DNA from: Leidyana gryllorum EB-2025a
Taxonomy: Eukaryota; Apicomplexa
DNA length: 63,272 nt
Reading direction: 5' to 3'
Assembly (NCBI GenBank): GCA_048772705.1
Contig: JBLWGC010000138.1
Coordinates: 1 to 63,272 of the forward strand
Shown piece after piece: positions 40,942-50,552 of the stretch. A program made the translations under genes and the position numbers. How positions within the stretch are numbered: the first letter of the stretch is position 1; every line of letters begins with the position of its first letter. The notes under the pieces were generated by a model. That model saw only the letters and a list, made by a program, of their open reading frames with translations. It had not been told where the DNA came from and ran no database searches.

Positions 40942-41012
40942 TGCAGCTGCCGGGACTCGAACCCGGGTTACGACCTTGGAAGGGTCGCATCGTACCCTTA
41001 GACCACAAGTGC
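40942..41012 (-). tRNA. trnG-UCC: tRNA-Gly (TCC)
   Basis: Homologue of 22976; 3' acceptor CAGCTGC and D loop changed. Confidence 0.85.
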
Positions 41013-41236
41013 AATTGCGAAAGAGATGCAGCACCCCGAGAGACTCGGGCGATTTCTGCGTCGAGCTCTCTGCAACCTACTCAAAAACGGACTTCTCGGG
41101 AATCGATTCGAGCACTCCCACAAGCGAAAGAAAATCATATCACTAGCACTTCAACTCGACATGAGCGGCAGTGGCTCCCCAAACTGCTAGCAAGCTTGCC
41201 TCGGTCGAAACGGAATGTCTTCCGAGTGAGAGGCTA

Positions 41237-41309
41237 TGATGCGGATGGAACTCGAGCCCACAACTCCCAGTTCCGAAGACCGATGCCCTATCCATTAGGC
41301 CACCGCACC
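41237..41309 (-). tRNA. trnR-UCG: tRNA-Arg (TCG)
   Basis: Homologue of 23244, loop CTTCGGA; T loop and one stem base changed. Confidence 0.82.
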
Positions 41310-41409
41310 ATGGATAGGCTTGGGTCATCTCGATACTGGTTGGGTGAAACAGGAGACACTTCGGGGCAGCCCGGTTTCGTCCCACTCAAAAGTCGGGTGC
41401 GTCCCGAAT

Positions 41410-41482
41410 GCGGTTGTGGTGCAATGGATAGCGCGTTGCCCTCCTAAGTCAAAGGTTGAGGGTTCGAGTCCCTCCAGCCGTT
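41410..41482 (+). tRNA. trnR-CCU: tRNA-Arg (CCT)
   Basis: Homologue of 23415; stem TTGCC/GTCAA has one mismatch, T arm TCCAGCCG as 9290. Confidence 0.85.
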
Positions 41483-41597
41483 TCCTGCGTGCCTTCGTTT
41501 GTGCAAAGTGGAGCACAAACTGGTGAAAATGATCGATGCAGTTGTGAGATTGGTCATACCATGTAAAAAGAACTGGATGTACTGGGGTTTGCTGAAT

Positions 41598-41670
41598 GGG
41601 CGACTAGCTCAAATGGTAGAGCGCTCGCTTAGCATGCGAGAGGTACTGGGATCGATGCCCAGGTCGTCCA
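41598..41670 (+). tRNA. trnA-AGC: tRNA-Ala (AGC)
   Basis: Intact, unlike its homologue 23604. Confidence 0.95.
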
Positions 41671-41773
41671 AAGCGCGTACGGGTGCACCCACCGTATTTA
41701 AATACTCAGAGTTACGACCTTTGAAGGGTCCAAGACCATAAGTGCCGTGGAGAGAGTAAAGCGCCGTAAGACC

Positions 41774-41846
41774 CGGATCTCACAGGTTTCGAACCCGCGA
41801 CTTTGTGGCTGACAGCCACATGCTCTCCCAACTGAGCTGCAAGACC
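41774..41846 (-). tRNA. tRNA-Asn body with GTC anticodon
   Basis: Loop CTGTCAG on a perfect GTGGC/GCCAC stem; GTC (Asp) instead of GTT. D arm CAGCTCAGTTGGGAGAGC is good, acceptor GGTCTTG/GAGATCC is poor. Confidence 0.65.
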
Positions 41847-41860
41847 CACTTACAATCTTA

Positions 41861-41928
41861 GCGGTTAAGGCGGCGGCCTGCTAAGCCGTTGGGTTTTACC
41901 CGCGTGAATTCGAATCTCACCCTTGTCG
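41861..41928 (+). pseudogene. tRNA-Ser (GCT), 5' truncated
   Basis: Copy of 23953 from its D loop onward; the acceptor and A box are replaced. Marks the return to near identity. Confidence 0.85.
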
Positions 41929-42145
41929 GTAGCATTCGCGGAGAGCGCAATTGCTTCAATGATTGAAGTGAGCTTTTTGTCCGACTCAAATCCAACGCTC
42001 TACGCTGGGCGCTATATACAGGAGCCAATTAAATTTTCCAGACGTCAGTAGAGAGACCCGTGTTGCGTGTGTCCAGTTGAGGAAGCGCTAGTCCGGATAA
42101 TTCTACCGACTCAATTCTACCGACTCTTCTGGGATAGGCTGAATC

Positions 42146-42217
42146 GGTTGCGTGGTGTAGTGGTTAGCACTGGAGACTCTGAATCTCCCGACCTGGGTTC
42201 GATTCCCGGCGCGACCT
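42146..42217 (+). tRNA. trnQ-CUG: tRNA-Gln (CTG)
   Basis: Copy of 24252. Confidence 0.96.
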
Positions 42218-42260
42218 TGGAACTGTCCTCACTGCTCCGTGAAACTTCGCCACTCCTCAT

Positions 42261-42332
42261 GCAGCCACGGTCTAGTGGTTACGACGTCTGCTTAACACGC
42301 AGAAAGTCCGAGGTGAATCCTCGGTGGCTGTA
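42261..42332 (+). tRNA. trnV-AAC: tRNA-Val (AAC), B box changed
   Basis: Copy of 24367. Confidence 0.65.
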
Positions 42333-42401
42333 GCTCCCACGGTGTAGTGGTTACGACGTCTGCTGAACACGCAGAATCCGAGGTGAATCCTCGGTGGTGT
42401 A
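42333..42401 (+). pseudogene. second Val-like body in direct tandem
   Basis: Copy of 24439 with one A-box change (GGTGTAG). Confidence 0.7.
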
Positions 42402-42456
42402 CCTCCTAACTTTCAGCGAGAACCAGGGGAGACAATCTTAAGCGAAACCACCTGTG

Positions 42457-42528
42457 CTCCGAGACCGGGAATCGAACCCGGGTCTTCCGCATGACAGGCG
42501 GAAATACTAACCGCTTTACTATCTCGGA
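42457..42528 (-). tRNA. trnD-GUC: tRNA-Asp (GTC)
   Basis: Copy of 24563. Confidence 0.88.
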
Positions 42529-42623
42529 CGCTCGTGAATACCCCGGCCTCCAACCCCGGAAGACCTTCCATTTTGAGATTCCAAGTACAGGAAACGCGTG
42601 GAAGGGCGAGCCAACAACATTCC

Positions 42624-42703
42624 GGAAGGGTGGCCTAGTGGTCTCAAACGCTGTGTTCAGGCCGCAGTCCGAAGGGGCGTGGGTTCGAATCCCACTCTTG
42701 TCA
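42624..42703 (+). tRNA. trnL-CAG: tRNA-Leu (CAG)
   Basis: Copy of 24730. Confidence 0.75.
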
Positions 42704-42813
42704 GCCGTTGTAGTCAGGACAACCTGCGACTGGATCCCAGCACTGCCCGCCGTGCACGTAGCATCCGGCTAACTTTCGTCGATACAACTGACACATGATT
42801 CTCCAGCTAAGTT

Positions 42814-42885
42814 GCCTTCTTAGCTTAGGGGCAGAGCGTTCGCTTCGTAAGCGAGAAGTCGCCGGTTCGATTCCGGCAGAAGGCT
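42814..42885 (+). tRNA. trnT-CGU: tRNA-Thr (CGT)
   Basis: Copy of 24920. Confidence 0.95.
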
Positions 42886-42951
42886 TTGATGCATCGATAG
42901 GCTTATAAGGAATGGCTGTCACCACGTACAAGATTCACAAGATCGTGTTCT

Positions 42952-43022
42952 GCATCTGTGGTCTAGTGCAAGAGTCGCTCGCTGCCATCGAGATAACCCG
43001 TGTGGGATTCCCGACGGATGGA
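42952..43022 (+). pseudogene. tRNA-Gly (GCC), degenerate
   Basis: Copy of 25058. Confidence 0.65.
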
Positions 43023-43066
43023 AAATGATAGCATGATGAGTTTGTCGGCGGTTCCGATTCCGACCG

Positions 43067-43139
43067 TGGGAGTGGAGAGGATTGAACTCTCGACTTCAGG
43101 ATTATGAGACCTACGCGCTACCGACTGCGCTACACTCCC
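43067..43139 (-). tRNA. trnM-CAU: tRNA-Met elongator (CAT)
   Basis: Copy of 25173. Confidence 0.87.
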
Positions 43140-43212
43140 TACCGAAACTTCTCTCGATGCATCTCCTCCTGTCAAAAGGGTGCACGTGATGCTGTATCCA
43201 CAACACACCCGC

Positions 43213-43285
43213 CTGGTCGGGGCGGGGCTCAACCGCAAACTTGGACTTGTTGGGCTCACCATTTAACTGACCGAAAATACGCAGA
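43213..43285 (-). pseudogene. tRNA-Ile remnant
   Basis: Copy of 25319. Confidence 0.5.
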
Positions 43286-43470
43286 GTTGAGGTAAACAAT
43301 CACTGGACCAAGTAGTCGACTGATGTGCTCAGCAAAGCACCTGATTGGCCTCGTCCGCCCGGCCGAACAGTTATTTCAGAGCCTAATACTGACATGGAGT
43401 AGGGGTTGTTCCCACACCACTGACAATTCGCATGAGAGTCCCGAGGCAACGTGTGATCCGTTGCACTCTC

Positions 43471-43552
43471 GGCAAGGTGGCACAGTGTTTGAGGCGGCGG
43501 CTTGCTAAGCCGTTGGGTTTCACCCACGTGAGTTCAAATCTCACCATTGTCC
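43471..43552 (+). pseudogene. tRNA-Ser (GCT), D arm spoiled
   Basis: Copy of 25577 (CACAGTG for CACACTG). Confidence 0.65.
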
Positions 43553-43709
43553 GTGGCACTCGGGGAGAGCGCAACTGCTTCAATGATTGAACTGAGGTTT
43601 TTGCCCGACTCGAATCCAACTCTTTACGCTGGGGTCTGTATACAAGACCCGTGTTGCATGTGTCCAGTTGAGGAAGCGCTAGTCCGACTCTTCTGGGATG
43701 GGCTGAACC

Positions 43710-43779
43710 GGTTGCGTCCTTGGTGGTTAGCACTCGACACTTTGGATTTTCCGACCTGGGTTCGATCCCGGCGCGACCC
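43710..43779 (+). pseudogene. tRNA-Gln (TTG), degenerate
   Basis: Copy of 25816. Confidence 0.65.
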
Positions 43780-43843
43780 TTGAACTGGTCCTCACTACCC
43801 CCTGAAGCTTCGCCACTTCTCTTGGGCTGCGGGGACCATCCAT

Positions 43844-43916
43844 GGAGCCATGGTCTAGTGGTTACGACGTCTGCTTAACACGCAGAAGGTCCCGAGTTCG
43901 ATCCTCGGTGGCTGTA
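43844..43916 (+). tRNA. trnV-AAC: tRNA-Val (AAC)
   Basis: Copy of 25950. Confidence 0.88.
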
Positions 43917-43970
43917 GCTCGCAACTTTCAGCGGCACCAAAAAAGACAATCTTAAGCGAGATCAACTGTG

Positions 43971-44042
43971 CTCCGAGACCGGGAATCGAACCCGGGTCTT
44001 CCGCGTGACAGGCGGAAATACTAACCACTATACTATCTCGGA
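43971..44042 (-). tRNA. trnD-GUC: tRNA-Asp (GTC)
   Basis: Copy of 26077. Confidence 0.96.
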
Positions 44043-44136
44043 CGCTCCGAACACACCGGCGTGAAACCCCAAACATCCTTCCAACTTGAGATTCCAGGGA
44101 TAGAAAACGCGTGGAGCGGCGAGCCAACAACATCCC

Positions 44137-44216
44137 GGCAAGATGACCGAGTGGTCTGAGGCGCTGTGCTCAGACCGGAGACCGAAAGGTCGTGGGTTCG
44201 AATCCCACTTTTGTCA
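44137..44216 (+). tRNA. trnL-CAG: tRNA-Leu (CAG)
   Basis: Copy of 26243 with one base different in the anticodon stem (CGGAG). Confidence 0.8.
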
Positions 44217-44252
44217 GGTTGCGCCCCAAACGGGAAAAACATAGAGTCCGGT

Positions 44253-44324
44253 TGAGCCCAGAGTGATTCGAACACCCAACCTTCTGATCTGTAGTCAGAC
44301 GCGCTACCGTTGTGCCATAGGCCC
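44253..44324 (-). tRNA. tRNA-Trp body with ACA anticodon
   Basis: Copy of 26359; T5 at 44235 on its 3' side. Confidence 0.75.
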
Positions 44325-44496
44325 AAAACCATCCCCCGTTCCAGACTCATTTACCGGCAATCGGCCCGCTTCTTAGGCGTGACATGCGAAAATAGTAACG
44401 ACTATGCTATCTCGGACACTCTGAACACGCCACGGACATTCCATTCGTTCAGAAAACGGCCGTTACCGTGTACGAGCTTCAACAACAAGGTGTCAC

Positions 44497-44567
44497 GCAT
44501 CTGTGGTCTAGTGGTAGAATGTCTCGTTGCCATTGAGACGACCCGGGTTCGATTCCCGGCAGATGCA
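44497..44567 (+). tRNA. trnG-GCC: tRNA-Gly (GCC)
   Basis: Copy of 26603. Confidence 0.94.
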
Positions 44568-44642
44568 GATGACACATGGTTGCTTTTCCACCATTCAGAA
44601 ATTCAAGCGTGAGTTGGTGTTTGACCCTCCGATCACATCGCA

Positions 44643-44724
44643 CGACAACTGCTGGATTTGAACCAGCGCGGGCCAGGCCCAGTAGATTTCTAGTCTACCC
44701 CCTTAACCACTCGGGCAAGTTGCC
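44643..44724 (-). tRNA. trnS-AGA: tRNA-Ser (AGA)
   Basis: Copy of 26749. Confidence 0.94.
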
Positions 44725-44793
44725 GCTGTCGAACTTGGCATTTTGCGGCCAGTGGCTTCACATACGGTTCCGCGAGCTTTACTGGGACTGCTC

Positions 44794-44858
44794 GCGCCGC
44801 CCAAACCCGCGGATCTCCCTTCAAAAGTCTTGCGCTCTAGTGACGGAGTTGGGGCGGC
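44794..44858 (-). pseudogene. Lys-derived remnant
   Basis: Copy of 26900. Confidence 0.6.
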
Positions 44859-45028
44859 AAGGAAGCTCGCCCCGTACCCGAGGAAGGCCCAAGATTCCAC
44901 GATCAATACAAATGGAAGAGGTTACTAAGTCCGAATCTGTATCAGAGATCCACTCACTTGATCAGGCCGACATACCATGTTTTCCAAGACGGTACGGCTC
45001 TCGGCCGAAGCCCCAACTCAACCACTCG

Positions 45029-45101
45029 TCCACTGTAGTCTAAGTGGCTAGGATATGCGGCTTTCACCCGCATGATCCGGGTTCAAGTCCCGGCAGTGGA
45101 A
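45029..45101 (+). tRNA. trnE-UUC: tRNA-Glu (TTC)
   Basis: Copy of 27135. Confidence 0.95.
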
Positions 45102-45177
45102 GTCATTGAACTACTCTAGCAAAGTGCTCCACTAATCTCCGTCAATAGCGATTGTTTCGTCATCTCCGGCTTCCATT

Positions 45178-45249
45178 GCCTTCTTAGTTTAGGGGCAGAG
45201 CGTTCGCTTCGTAAGCGAGAAGTCGCCGGTTCGATTCCGGCTGAAGGCT
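45178..45249 (+). tRNA. trnT-CGU: tRNA-Thr (CGT)
   Basis: Copy of 27284. Confidence 0.85.
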
Positions 45250-45289
45250 CGACTGCATCCACTGGGCACCGGTAAGCTGCTCGCAAACT

Positions 45290-45364
45290 CCAATAATCGT
45301 AGCTCAGCCATCAGAGGTAAGTCTCTCAGCCACGAAGTCGCAGGTTTGGAACCTGCCAGTACCT
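45290..45364 (+). pseudogene. Asn-derived remnant
   Basis: Copy of 27396. Confidence 0.5.
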
Positions 45365-45379
45365 GAGGCACCCATAGGG

Positions 45380-45439
45380 GGCTGTTTGGTCTAGTTTTAT
45401 GATTCTTTCTTCGGCTGGAAGAAGTCCTGGGTTCAATGC
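45380..45439 (+). pseudogene. tRNA-Pro (CGG), 3' truncated
   Basis: Copy of 27486. Confidence 0.65.
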
Positions 45440-45552
45440 CACGTCTCTCCAAGGTCGGCTACTATACGCGGCTCCCACTCGTACAATCCCGAATGAAGTC
45501 CAGACCAGCTGAGACAAAATCGGAGTTGCACCAGTTGTGAGGGCTGGAACTG

Positions 45553-45624
45553 CTCCGAGACCGGGAATCGAACCCGGGTCTTCCGCGTGACAGGCGGAAA
45601 TACTGACCACTATACTATCTCGGA
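45553..45624 (-). tRNA. trnD-GUC: tRNA-Asp (GTC)
   Basis: Copy of 27659. Confidence 0.94.
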
Positions 45625-45703
45625 CGCTAGTAAACACGCCGGCCTCCAACCCCAGAACTCCTCGCATTTTGAGATTTCACGGACAGGAAACGGGTAACAC
45701 TTC

Positions 45704-45751
45704 GGCAAGATGGCCGAGTGCTGTGTGCAAGCCGCCGTCCGAAAATGCGGG
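45704..45751 (+). pseudogene. tRNA-Leu fragment
   Basis: Copy of 27810. Confidence 0.5.
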
Positions 45752-45786
45752 CGGATGATCGCAACCATGTTTAGGCTAATGACTGA

Positions 45787-45858
45787 AGCCTCCTGCCGGA
45801 ATCGAACCAGCGACCTTTCGCTTACAAAGCGAATGCTCTGCCCCTAAGCTAAGGAGGC
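45787..45858 (-). tRNA. trnT-UGU: tRNA-Thr (TGT)
   Basis: Copy of 27893. Confidence 0.94.
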
Positions 45859-45881
45859 ATTCCCTGTCTCGAACTTCTCGC

Positions 45882-45943
45882 GCTGCCCGAACCTGCGGTC
45901 TCCCATCAAAAGTCTTGCGCTCTACCGACGGACTTGGGGCGGC
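45882..45943 (-). pseudogene. Lys-derived remnant
   Basis: Copy of 27988. Confidence 0.55.
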
Positions 45944-46044
45944 GACGAAGCTCGGACTTAGTAACAAAATTCCATTCGTATTGATCGTTGAATCTTGGGC
46001 CTTCCTCGGGTACAGGGCGAAGCTGTATCAGAGATGCACTCACT

Positions 46045-46118
46045 TGGCCACGCCCGGACTCCAACCGGGGACTCAGAACTTATTAGGCTCACGCTATGGC
46101 CGCCTGAAATACGCGACC
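46045..46118 (-). pseudogene. tRNA-Ile (AAT), degenerate
   Basis: Copy of 28151. Confidence 0.65.
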
Positions 46119-46321
46119 GCTTCAGAGTTGAGGTCAACAGTCACTAGCCGAAGGAGCCGACTGATGTGTTCAGCAAAGCCTTATGATTGCTACTGAACCG
46201 GCCACTCCGATCTTCGTCCACCCCGCCAAGCAGTCATTCCAAAGGCAAATACTGACATCGAGAAGGGGCACTACCAATTCGCACGGGATTCCCGATGGAA
46301 TGTGTAGCCCGTTCCACTGTC

Positions 46322-46403
46322 GGCAAGGTGGCCGAGTGGTTAAGGCGGCGACCTGCTAAGCCGTTGGGTTTCACCCGCGTGAGTTCGAATCTCACCCTTG
46401 TCG
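46322..46403 (+). tRNA. trnS-GCU: tRNA-Ser (GCT)
   Basis: Copy of 28428. Confidence 0.87.
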
Positions 46404-46585
46404 GTTGCATTTGAGAAAAAGCGCCAACTGCTTCAAGGATTTAAGTGAGCTTTCTGTCCCACCCAAATCCAACGCCTACGCTGGACGCTTTATACAGGAG
46501 CGACTTAAAATATTTCAGAGGTCAGTAGAGACCCCTATTGCGTGTGTCCAGTTGAGGAACAGACTCTTCTGGGATGGGCTGAGCC

Positions 46586-46657
46586 GGTTGCGTCGTGTAG
46601 TGGTTAGCACTGGAGACTTTGAATCTCCCGACGTGGGTTCGATTCCCGGCAGATGCA
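46586..46657 (+). pseudogene. chimeric tRNA: Gln 5', Gly 3'
   Basis: Copy of 28692; the fusion predates the tandem duplication. Confidence 0.9.
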
Positions 46658-46798
46658 GACATAGCACATGGCTGATTCACTAGAATTCTACGCCGTTGAA
46701 CACCAGTGCCAATTAAACACTGGCGGACAGCTGTAGCACTCGCAGGGACATATGTGACGGCGCAGCGGAGAATGGGCGTGGATCCAAATCCCATCCTT

Positions 46799-46866
46799 GT
46801 CAGGATAGAACTCGGGACCTTCTTTCCTGCGTGCGGAGCAGACGTCGTAAGCAGTAGACCATGGCT
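46799..46866 (-). pseudogene. tRNA-Val-like remnant
   Basis: Copy of 28905. Confidence 0.6.
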
Positions 46867-47016
46867 GTACGGAGCTTCCGGGCCGTGAAAGGGGCGTATC
46901 CGATGAGCCTCACAGAAGTTGGACGGCCTGGAGTAGCTCATTTGGAGAGCATCTAACGCTCCTGTTACATTTCATCCTGATTGATGCCCCACTGCCTTGA
47001 TAGCTACTTGCAGATT

Positions 47017-47088
47017 ATCCGAGTCGTCTAGTGGTTGGGACAGCAAGTTGTGGCCGTGCGAAGCCAGGCTCAATTCCCGGCTCGGCCA
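47017..47088 (+). tRNA. trnH-GUG: tRNA-His (GTG), degenerate
   Basis: Copy of 29123. Confidence 0.5.
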
Positions 47089-47160
47089 ATATGTCTCCGG
47101 TGTCTCTAATGGAACTTTCTCTTGATGGCTACACACTTTCATTCGACGGCTCCGTTGATT

Positions 47161-47233
47161 GGCGCTATGGCCTAATGGATATGGCATCGGTCTACGGAAC
47201 TTGGGATTCTGGGTTCGAGTCCCAGTAGCGTCT
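47161..47233 (+). tRNA. trnR-ACG: tRNA-Arg (ACG), stem weak
   Basis: Copy of 29267. Confidence 0.75.
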
Positions 47234-47366
47234 GGGCGAGCGGTCGGGTTCCAGCCCCTCACAATTGCTGCAACTCAGTTTTTATCTCAGCTGGGTGTCC
47301 TTGCTGTGGACAGCATCCCCGTGCACCCTTTTGACAGGAGGAGATACATCGAGAGAAGTTCCATTG

Positions 47367-47439
47367 GGGAGTGTAGCGCAGTCGGTAGCGCGTAGGTCTC
47401 ATAATCCTGAAGTCGAGAGTTCGATCCTCTCCACTCCCA
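47367..47439 (+). tRNA. trnM-CAU: tRNA-Met elongator (CAT)
   Basis: Copy of 29473. Confidence 0.95.
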
Positions 47440-47441
47440 CG

Positions 47442-47503
47442 GTTGGAATCGGAACCACGGGTTATCTCGATGGCAGCGAGAGACTCTTCCACACCACAGA
47501 TGC
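47442..47503 (-). pseudogene. tRNA-Gly (GCC) remnant
   Basis: Copy of 29548. Confidence 0.6.
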
Positions 47504-47599
47504 GTAACACCTTGTTGTTGGAGCTCGTACACAATAACGGCCGTTTTGCTTCGAATGAGAAGACAGGGTCAAGTTGAGCGAGTATGAGAGCCAGCTCGT

Positions 47600-47671
47600 G
47601 GGCACGTAACACAGTGGTAGAGCAGTTGACTGCAGATCAGCAAGTCCGTGGTTCAACTTCGCGCGTGCCGT
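47600..47671 (+). tRNA. trnC-GCA: tRNA-Cys (GCA)
   Basis: Copy of 29706. Confidence 0.7.
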
Positions 47672-47788
47672 GAAGTTGAGATGAAACGCTGGAAGATGTT
47701 AAACCAACATTCCTGACCACAAAGGGTTGCAGAATCCTGCGCTAGAAAGAGGAAAGTCTCTATATTATCCTCTGAAACATTGTAGCTG

Positions 47789-47861
47789 GGTCTTGTAGCT
47801 CAGTCGGCAGAGCGTGTGGCTGTTAACCACAAAGTCGCAGGTTCGAAACCTGCCAGGACCG
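47789..47861 (+). tRNA. trnN-GUU: tRNA-Asn (GTT)
   Basis: Copy of 29895. Confidence 0.95.
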
Positions 47862-47962
47862 GGTGCTGCGGCACCGTACTCTCTAGACGGCACTTGTGCT
47901 CTTGGACCCTTCCAAGGTCGTAAATATGTATTTAAATACCGGCAATTGCAGACTACAAAGTT

Positions 47963-48035
47963 TGGACGACCTGGGCATCGATCCCAGTACCTCTCGCATG
48001 CTAAGCGAGCGCTCTACCATTTGAGCTAGTCGCCC
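47963..48035 (-). tRNA. trnA-AGC: tRNA-Ala (AGC)
   Basis: Copy of 30069. Confidence 0.95.
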
Positions 48036-48123
48036 GTTGTGCAGACCCCATCGCATTTTTTTGTTCTCAACACCGTATGACCACTCTCTCGACTGTATTC
48101 AGCGGGTTTCACGACCGAGAGGC

Positions 48124-48195
48124 GGCTGATTGGTCTAGTGGTATGATTCTTCCTTTGGGTGGAAGGAGTCGTGGCTTCGATTCCCAGAACAGCCC
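48124..48195 (+). tRNA. trnP-UGG: tRNA-Pro (TGG), T arm weak
   Basis: Copy of 30230. Confidence 0.65.
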
Positions 48196-48233
48196 GTCTG
48201 ATAGTTGTTGACGCAACAGGCTGCAATTCGCCC

Positions 48234-48306
48234 AGACGCTACTGGGACTCGAACCCAGAATCCCCGGTTCCGTAGACCGATGCCATATCCATTAGGCCAT
48301 AGCGCC
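48234..48306 (-). tRNA. trnR-ACG: tRNA-Arg (ACG)
   Basis: Copy of 30340. Confidence 0.94.
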
Positions 48307-48427
48307 GACTAGCGGAGCCGTCAAATGGGAGTGTGTAGCGATCGAGACAGGACATGGGCAGCTACGCCCGATGGTGGGTCTGGGCAGACTTCACCCACAT
48401 CTCCCGTTCGAGACATCGGGGACATAC

Positions 48428-48500
48428 TATCCAAGCCAGGATTCGGGCCTGGGTATGCACGGCCACAACTTGCTGTTGTAAGCACCTAGACGACCCGGAC
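48428..48500 (-). pseudogene. tRNA-His (GTG), degenerate
   Basis: Copy of 30534 with one base different (CTTGCTG). Confidence 0.6.
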
Positions 48501-48764
48501 AATCTTCAAGTGAGGCTGGTGGGTACCAAAGCCATCATTTCCACCACAGAATTCAACTGGGCCTGGGCCGCGCTGGTGCAGATCCAGCAGTTGTCGTGCG
48601 ATGTGATTGGAGGGGTCAGACACCAACTTACGCATGAATTCCAATCTACCCCCCTTCCCCACTCGGGCAAGTTGGCTACTGTCGATTTCGCCATGCGGCG
48701 AGGAGTGGCCCCACATACCGCCGCGGTGAGTGCTTATTTTCATCGCCTTCCGTGACTACCTACC

Positions 48765-48837
48765 GCCTCGGTAGCTCAGTTGGGAGAGCGCCAGACTGAA
48801 GATCTGGAAGTCCCGTGTTCGATCCACGGCCGAGGCA
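48765..48837 (+). tRNA. trnF-GAA: tRNA-Phe (GAA)
   Basis: Copy of 30871. Confidence 0.96.
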
Positions 48838-48894
48838 GAGACGTTGTGACGTTTGGTGTCACTATCTCAAGTGTCCTCAGCGGTTTGCACGACC

Positions 48895-48966
48895 GGCTGT
48901 TTGGTCTAGTGGTATGATTCTTCTTTCGGGTGGAAGAAGGCCGGTGTTCGATTCCCAGAAGAGTCC
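48895..48966 (+). tRNA. trnP-CGG: tRNA-Pro (CGG), weak
   Basis: Copy of 31001. Confidence 0.65.
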
Positions 48967-49103
48967 GTCTGATAGTTGTTGACTGAATGCCACGTCTCTC
49001 CAAGGTCGGCTACCATACGCGGCTCCCACTCGTATAATCCCGGATGAGTCCAGACCAGCTGAGACAAAATCTGAGTTGCAGCAGTTGTGAGGGGCTGCAA
49101 CTG

Positions 49104-49175
49104 CTCCGAGACCGGGAATCGAACCCGGGTCTTCCGCGTGACAGGCGGAAATACTAACCACTATACTATCTCGGA
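49104..49175 (-). tRNA. trnD-GUC: tRNA-Asp (GTC)
   Basis: Copy of 31210. Confidence 0.96.
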
Positions 49176-49266
49176 CGCTCTGAACACGCCGGCCTCCAAT
49201 CCCAGAAGTCTTTCTATTTTGGCTCACGGACAAAAAACGCGTGGAGCGATGAACCAACAACACTGT

Positions 49267-49358
49267 GGCAAGATGGCCGAGTTGTCTAAGGCGCTGTGCT
49301 CAGACCGCAGTCCGAAAGGGCGAGGATCTGGGGTTGAGCCTTTTTAACCCCGGAGCAG
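49267..49358 (+). pseudogene. tRNA-Leu (CAG) with enlarged T loop
   Basis: Copy of 31373. Confidence 0.65.
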
Positions 49359-49366
49359 TTGGACGG

Positions 49367-49446
49367 CCGGGGGTAGCTCAGTTGGAAGAGCATCTGACTG
49401 TAGTGCTGGCATCAGATAGTCGGCGGTTCGATTCCGTCCCACCGGA
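49367..49446 (+). tRNA. trnY-GUA: tRNA-Tyr (GTA) with 7-nt intron
   Basis: Copy of 31473. Confidence 0.9.
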
Positions 49447-49538
49447 AGTAGAGGGGTGATTGGCAAAGTACTACTCAACCTGAAGGTGGGAGCAGAAATT
49501 GCCCGAGTCTCTCGGGGTGCTGCAGATCTTTCGCAATT

Positions 49539-49609
49539 GCACTTGTGGTCTAAGGGTAAGATGCGACCCTTCCAAGGTCGTAACCCGGGTTCGAGTCCCG
49601 GCAGGTGCA
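49539..49609 (+). tRNA. trnG-UCC: tRNA-Gly (TCC)
   Basis: Copy of 31645. Confidence 0.95.
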
Positions 49610-49678
49610 GCTGTATGTAGGTCGAACGACCTGTATATCAGTGAAGTGAGGGACTGAGTGCCAATACAATACAACGGC

Positions 49679-49758
49679 TGACAAGAGTGGGATTCGAGCC
49701 CACGCCCTTTCGGACTGCGGCCTGAACACAGCGCCTTAGACCACTCGGCCATCTTGCC
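49679..49758 (-). tRNA. trnL-CAG: tRNA-Leu (CAG)
   Basis: Copy of 31785. Confidence 0.93.
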
Positions 49759-49910
49759 GGAGCGTTCGCCACTTTACAGGTTTTCTGTCCGTGAAGTTCT
49801 CGAGAAGGAAGACTTTTAGGGTTGAAGACGCGGAAGACGCGGGTTCGATGCCCTGTTTTGGAGAGAGCCTGTTTCCTCGCTTTGGTGGGACTCACTTCAA
49901 AGATTCGAGC

Positions 49911-49983
49911 TACAGCCACTTGGGATCGAACTCGGAACCTTCTGCGTGTTAAGCAGACGTCGTAACCACTAGACCATGACTGC
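49911..49983 (-). tRNA. trnV-AAC: tRNA-Val (AAC)
   Basis: Copy of 32017. Confidence 0.82.
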
Positions 49984-50043
49984 ACGAAAGCTTTGCGGGA
50001 ACCAAGAGAAGTTGCGAAGTTTCAAGAAGTAGATCTAGTTGCG

Positions 50044-50109
50044 AGGTCGCGCCGGGAATCGAACCCAGCTCGGGAGATCCAAAGCCTCCAGTGCTAACCA
50101 TTCACGACC
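50044..50109 (-). pseudogene. tRNA-Gln (TTG), 5' truncated
   Basis: Copy of 32150. Confidence 0.65.
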
Positions 50110-50310
50110 AAGAATTAAAAGAGTGTATGAAGTCATTGGGATTGGAAATGAATGCGTCCAGAGCTGGTACCCACCCGATCGTTGGCGTGGCAGGCGGAAA
50201 TATAACTTTGATACCATGTCGGAGGCACGCCCCAACCTCAGAGCCCAGATTTCCATTCTCTAGCTTCAACAGACAGGGAACGCTTGAAGTAGCGGGACAG
50301 GAACCGAGCT

Positions 50311-50390
50311 GATAAGATGGCTGAGGGGTCCAAGGCGCTGTATTCAAGTCGCAGTTCGAAAGGGCGTGGGTCCAAATCCCACTCTTGTCA
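50311..50390 (+). tRNA. trnL-CAA: tRNA-Leu (CAA)
   Basis: 80 nt, loop TTCAAGT on CTGTA/CGCAG, T loop TCCAAAT. Same 5' part as 32417; the two diverge at base 31 of the gene, the tandem-unit end. Confidence 0.75.
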
Positions 50391-50427
50391 GGTTGAGCCT
50401 GACACGGGAAAAACAAAAGAGTCTGAT

Positions 50428-50497
50428 TGAGCCCATAGTGATTCGAAAACCCAACCTTCTGATCTGGAGTCAGACGCGGTACGTTGGCCATAGGCCC
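50428..50497 (-). pseudogene. tRNA-Trp (CCA), degenerate
   Basis: CCA kept; bases missing in the A box (GGCCAACGTACCGC). Confidence 0.65.
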
Positions 50498-50552
50498 AAA
50501 ACCATCCCCCGCTCCAGACTCATTACTTGGTGGTCAGGAATGGAGGTGTCAC

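Larger units (their letters stand above)
37945..50341 (+). repeat. 12.4-kb tandem unit, copy 2
   Basis: See 19961-32447. Ends at 50341 inside the Leu at 50311. Confidence 0.95.
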
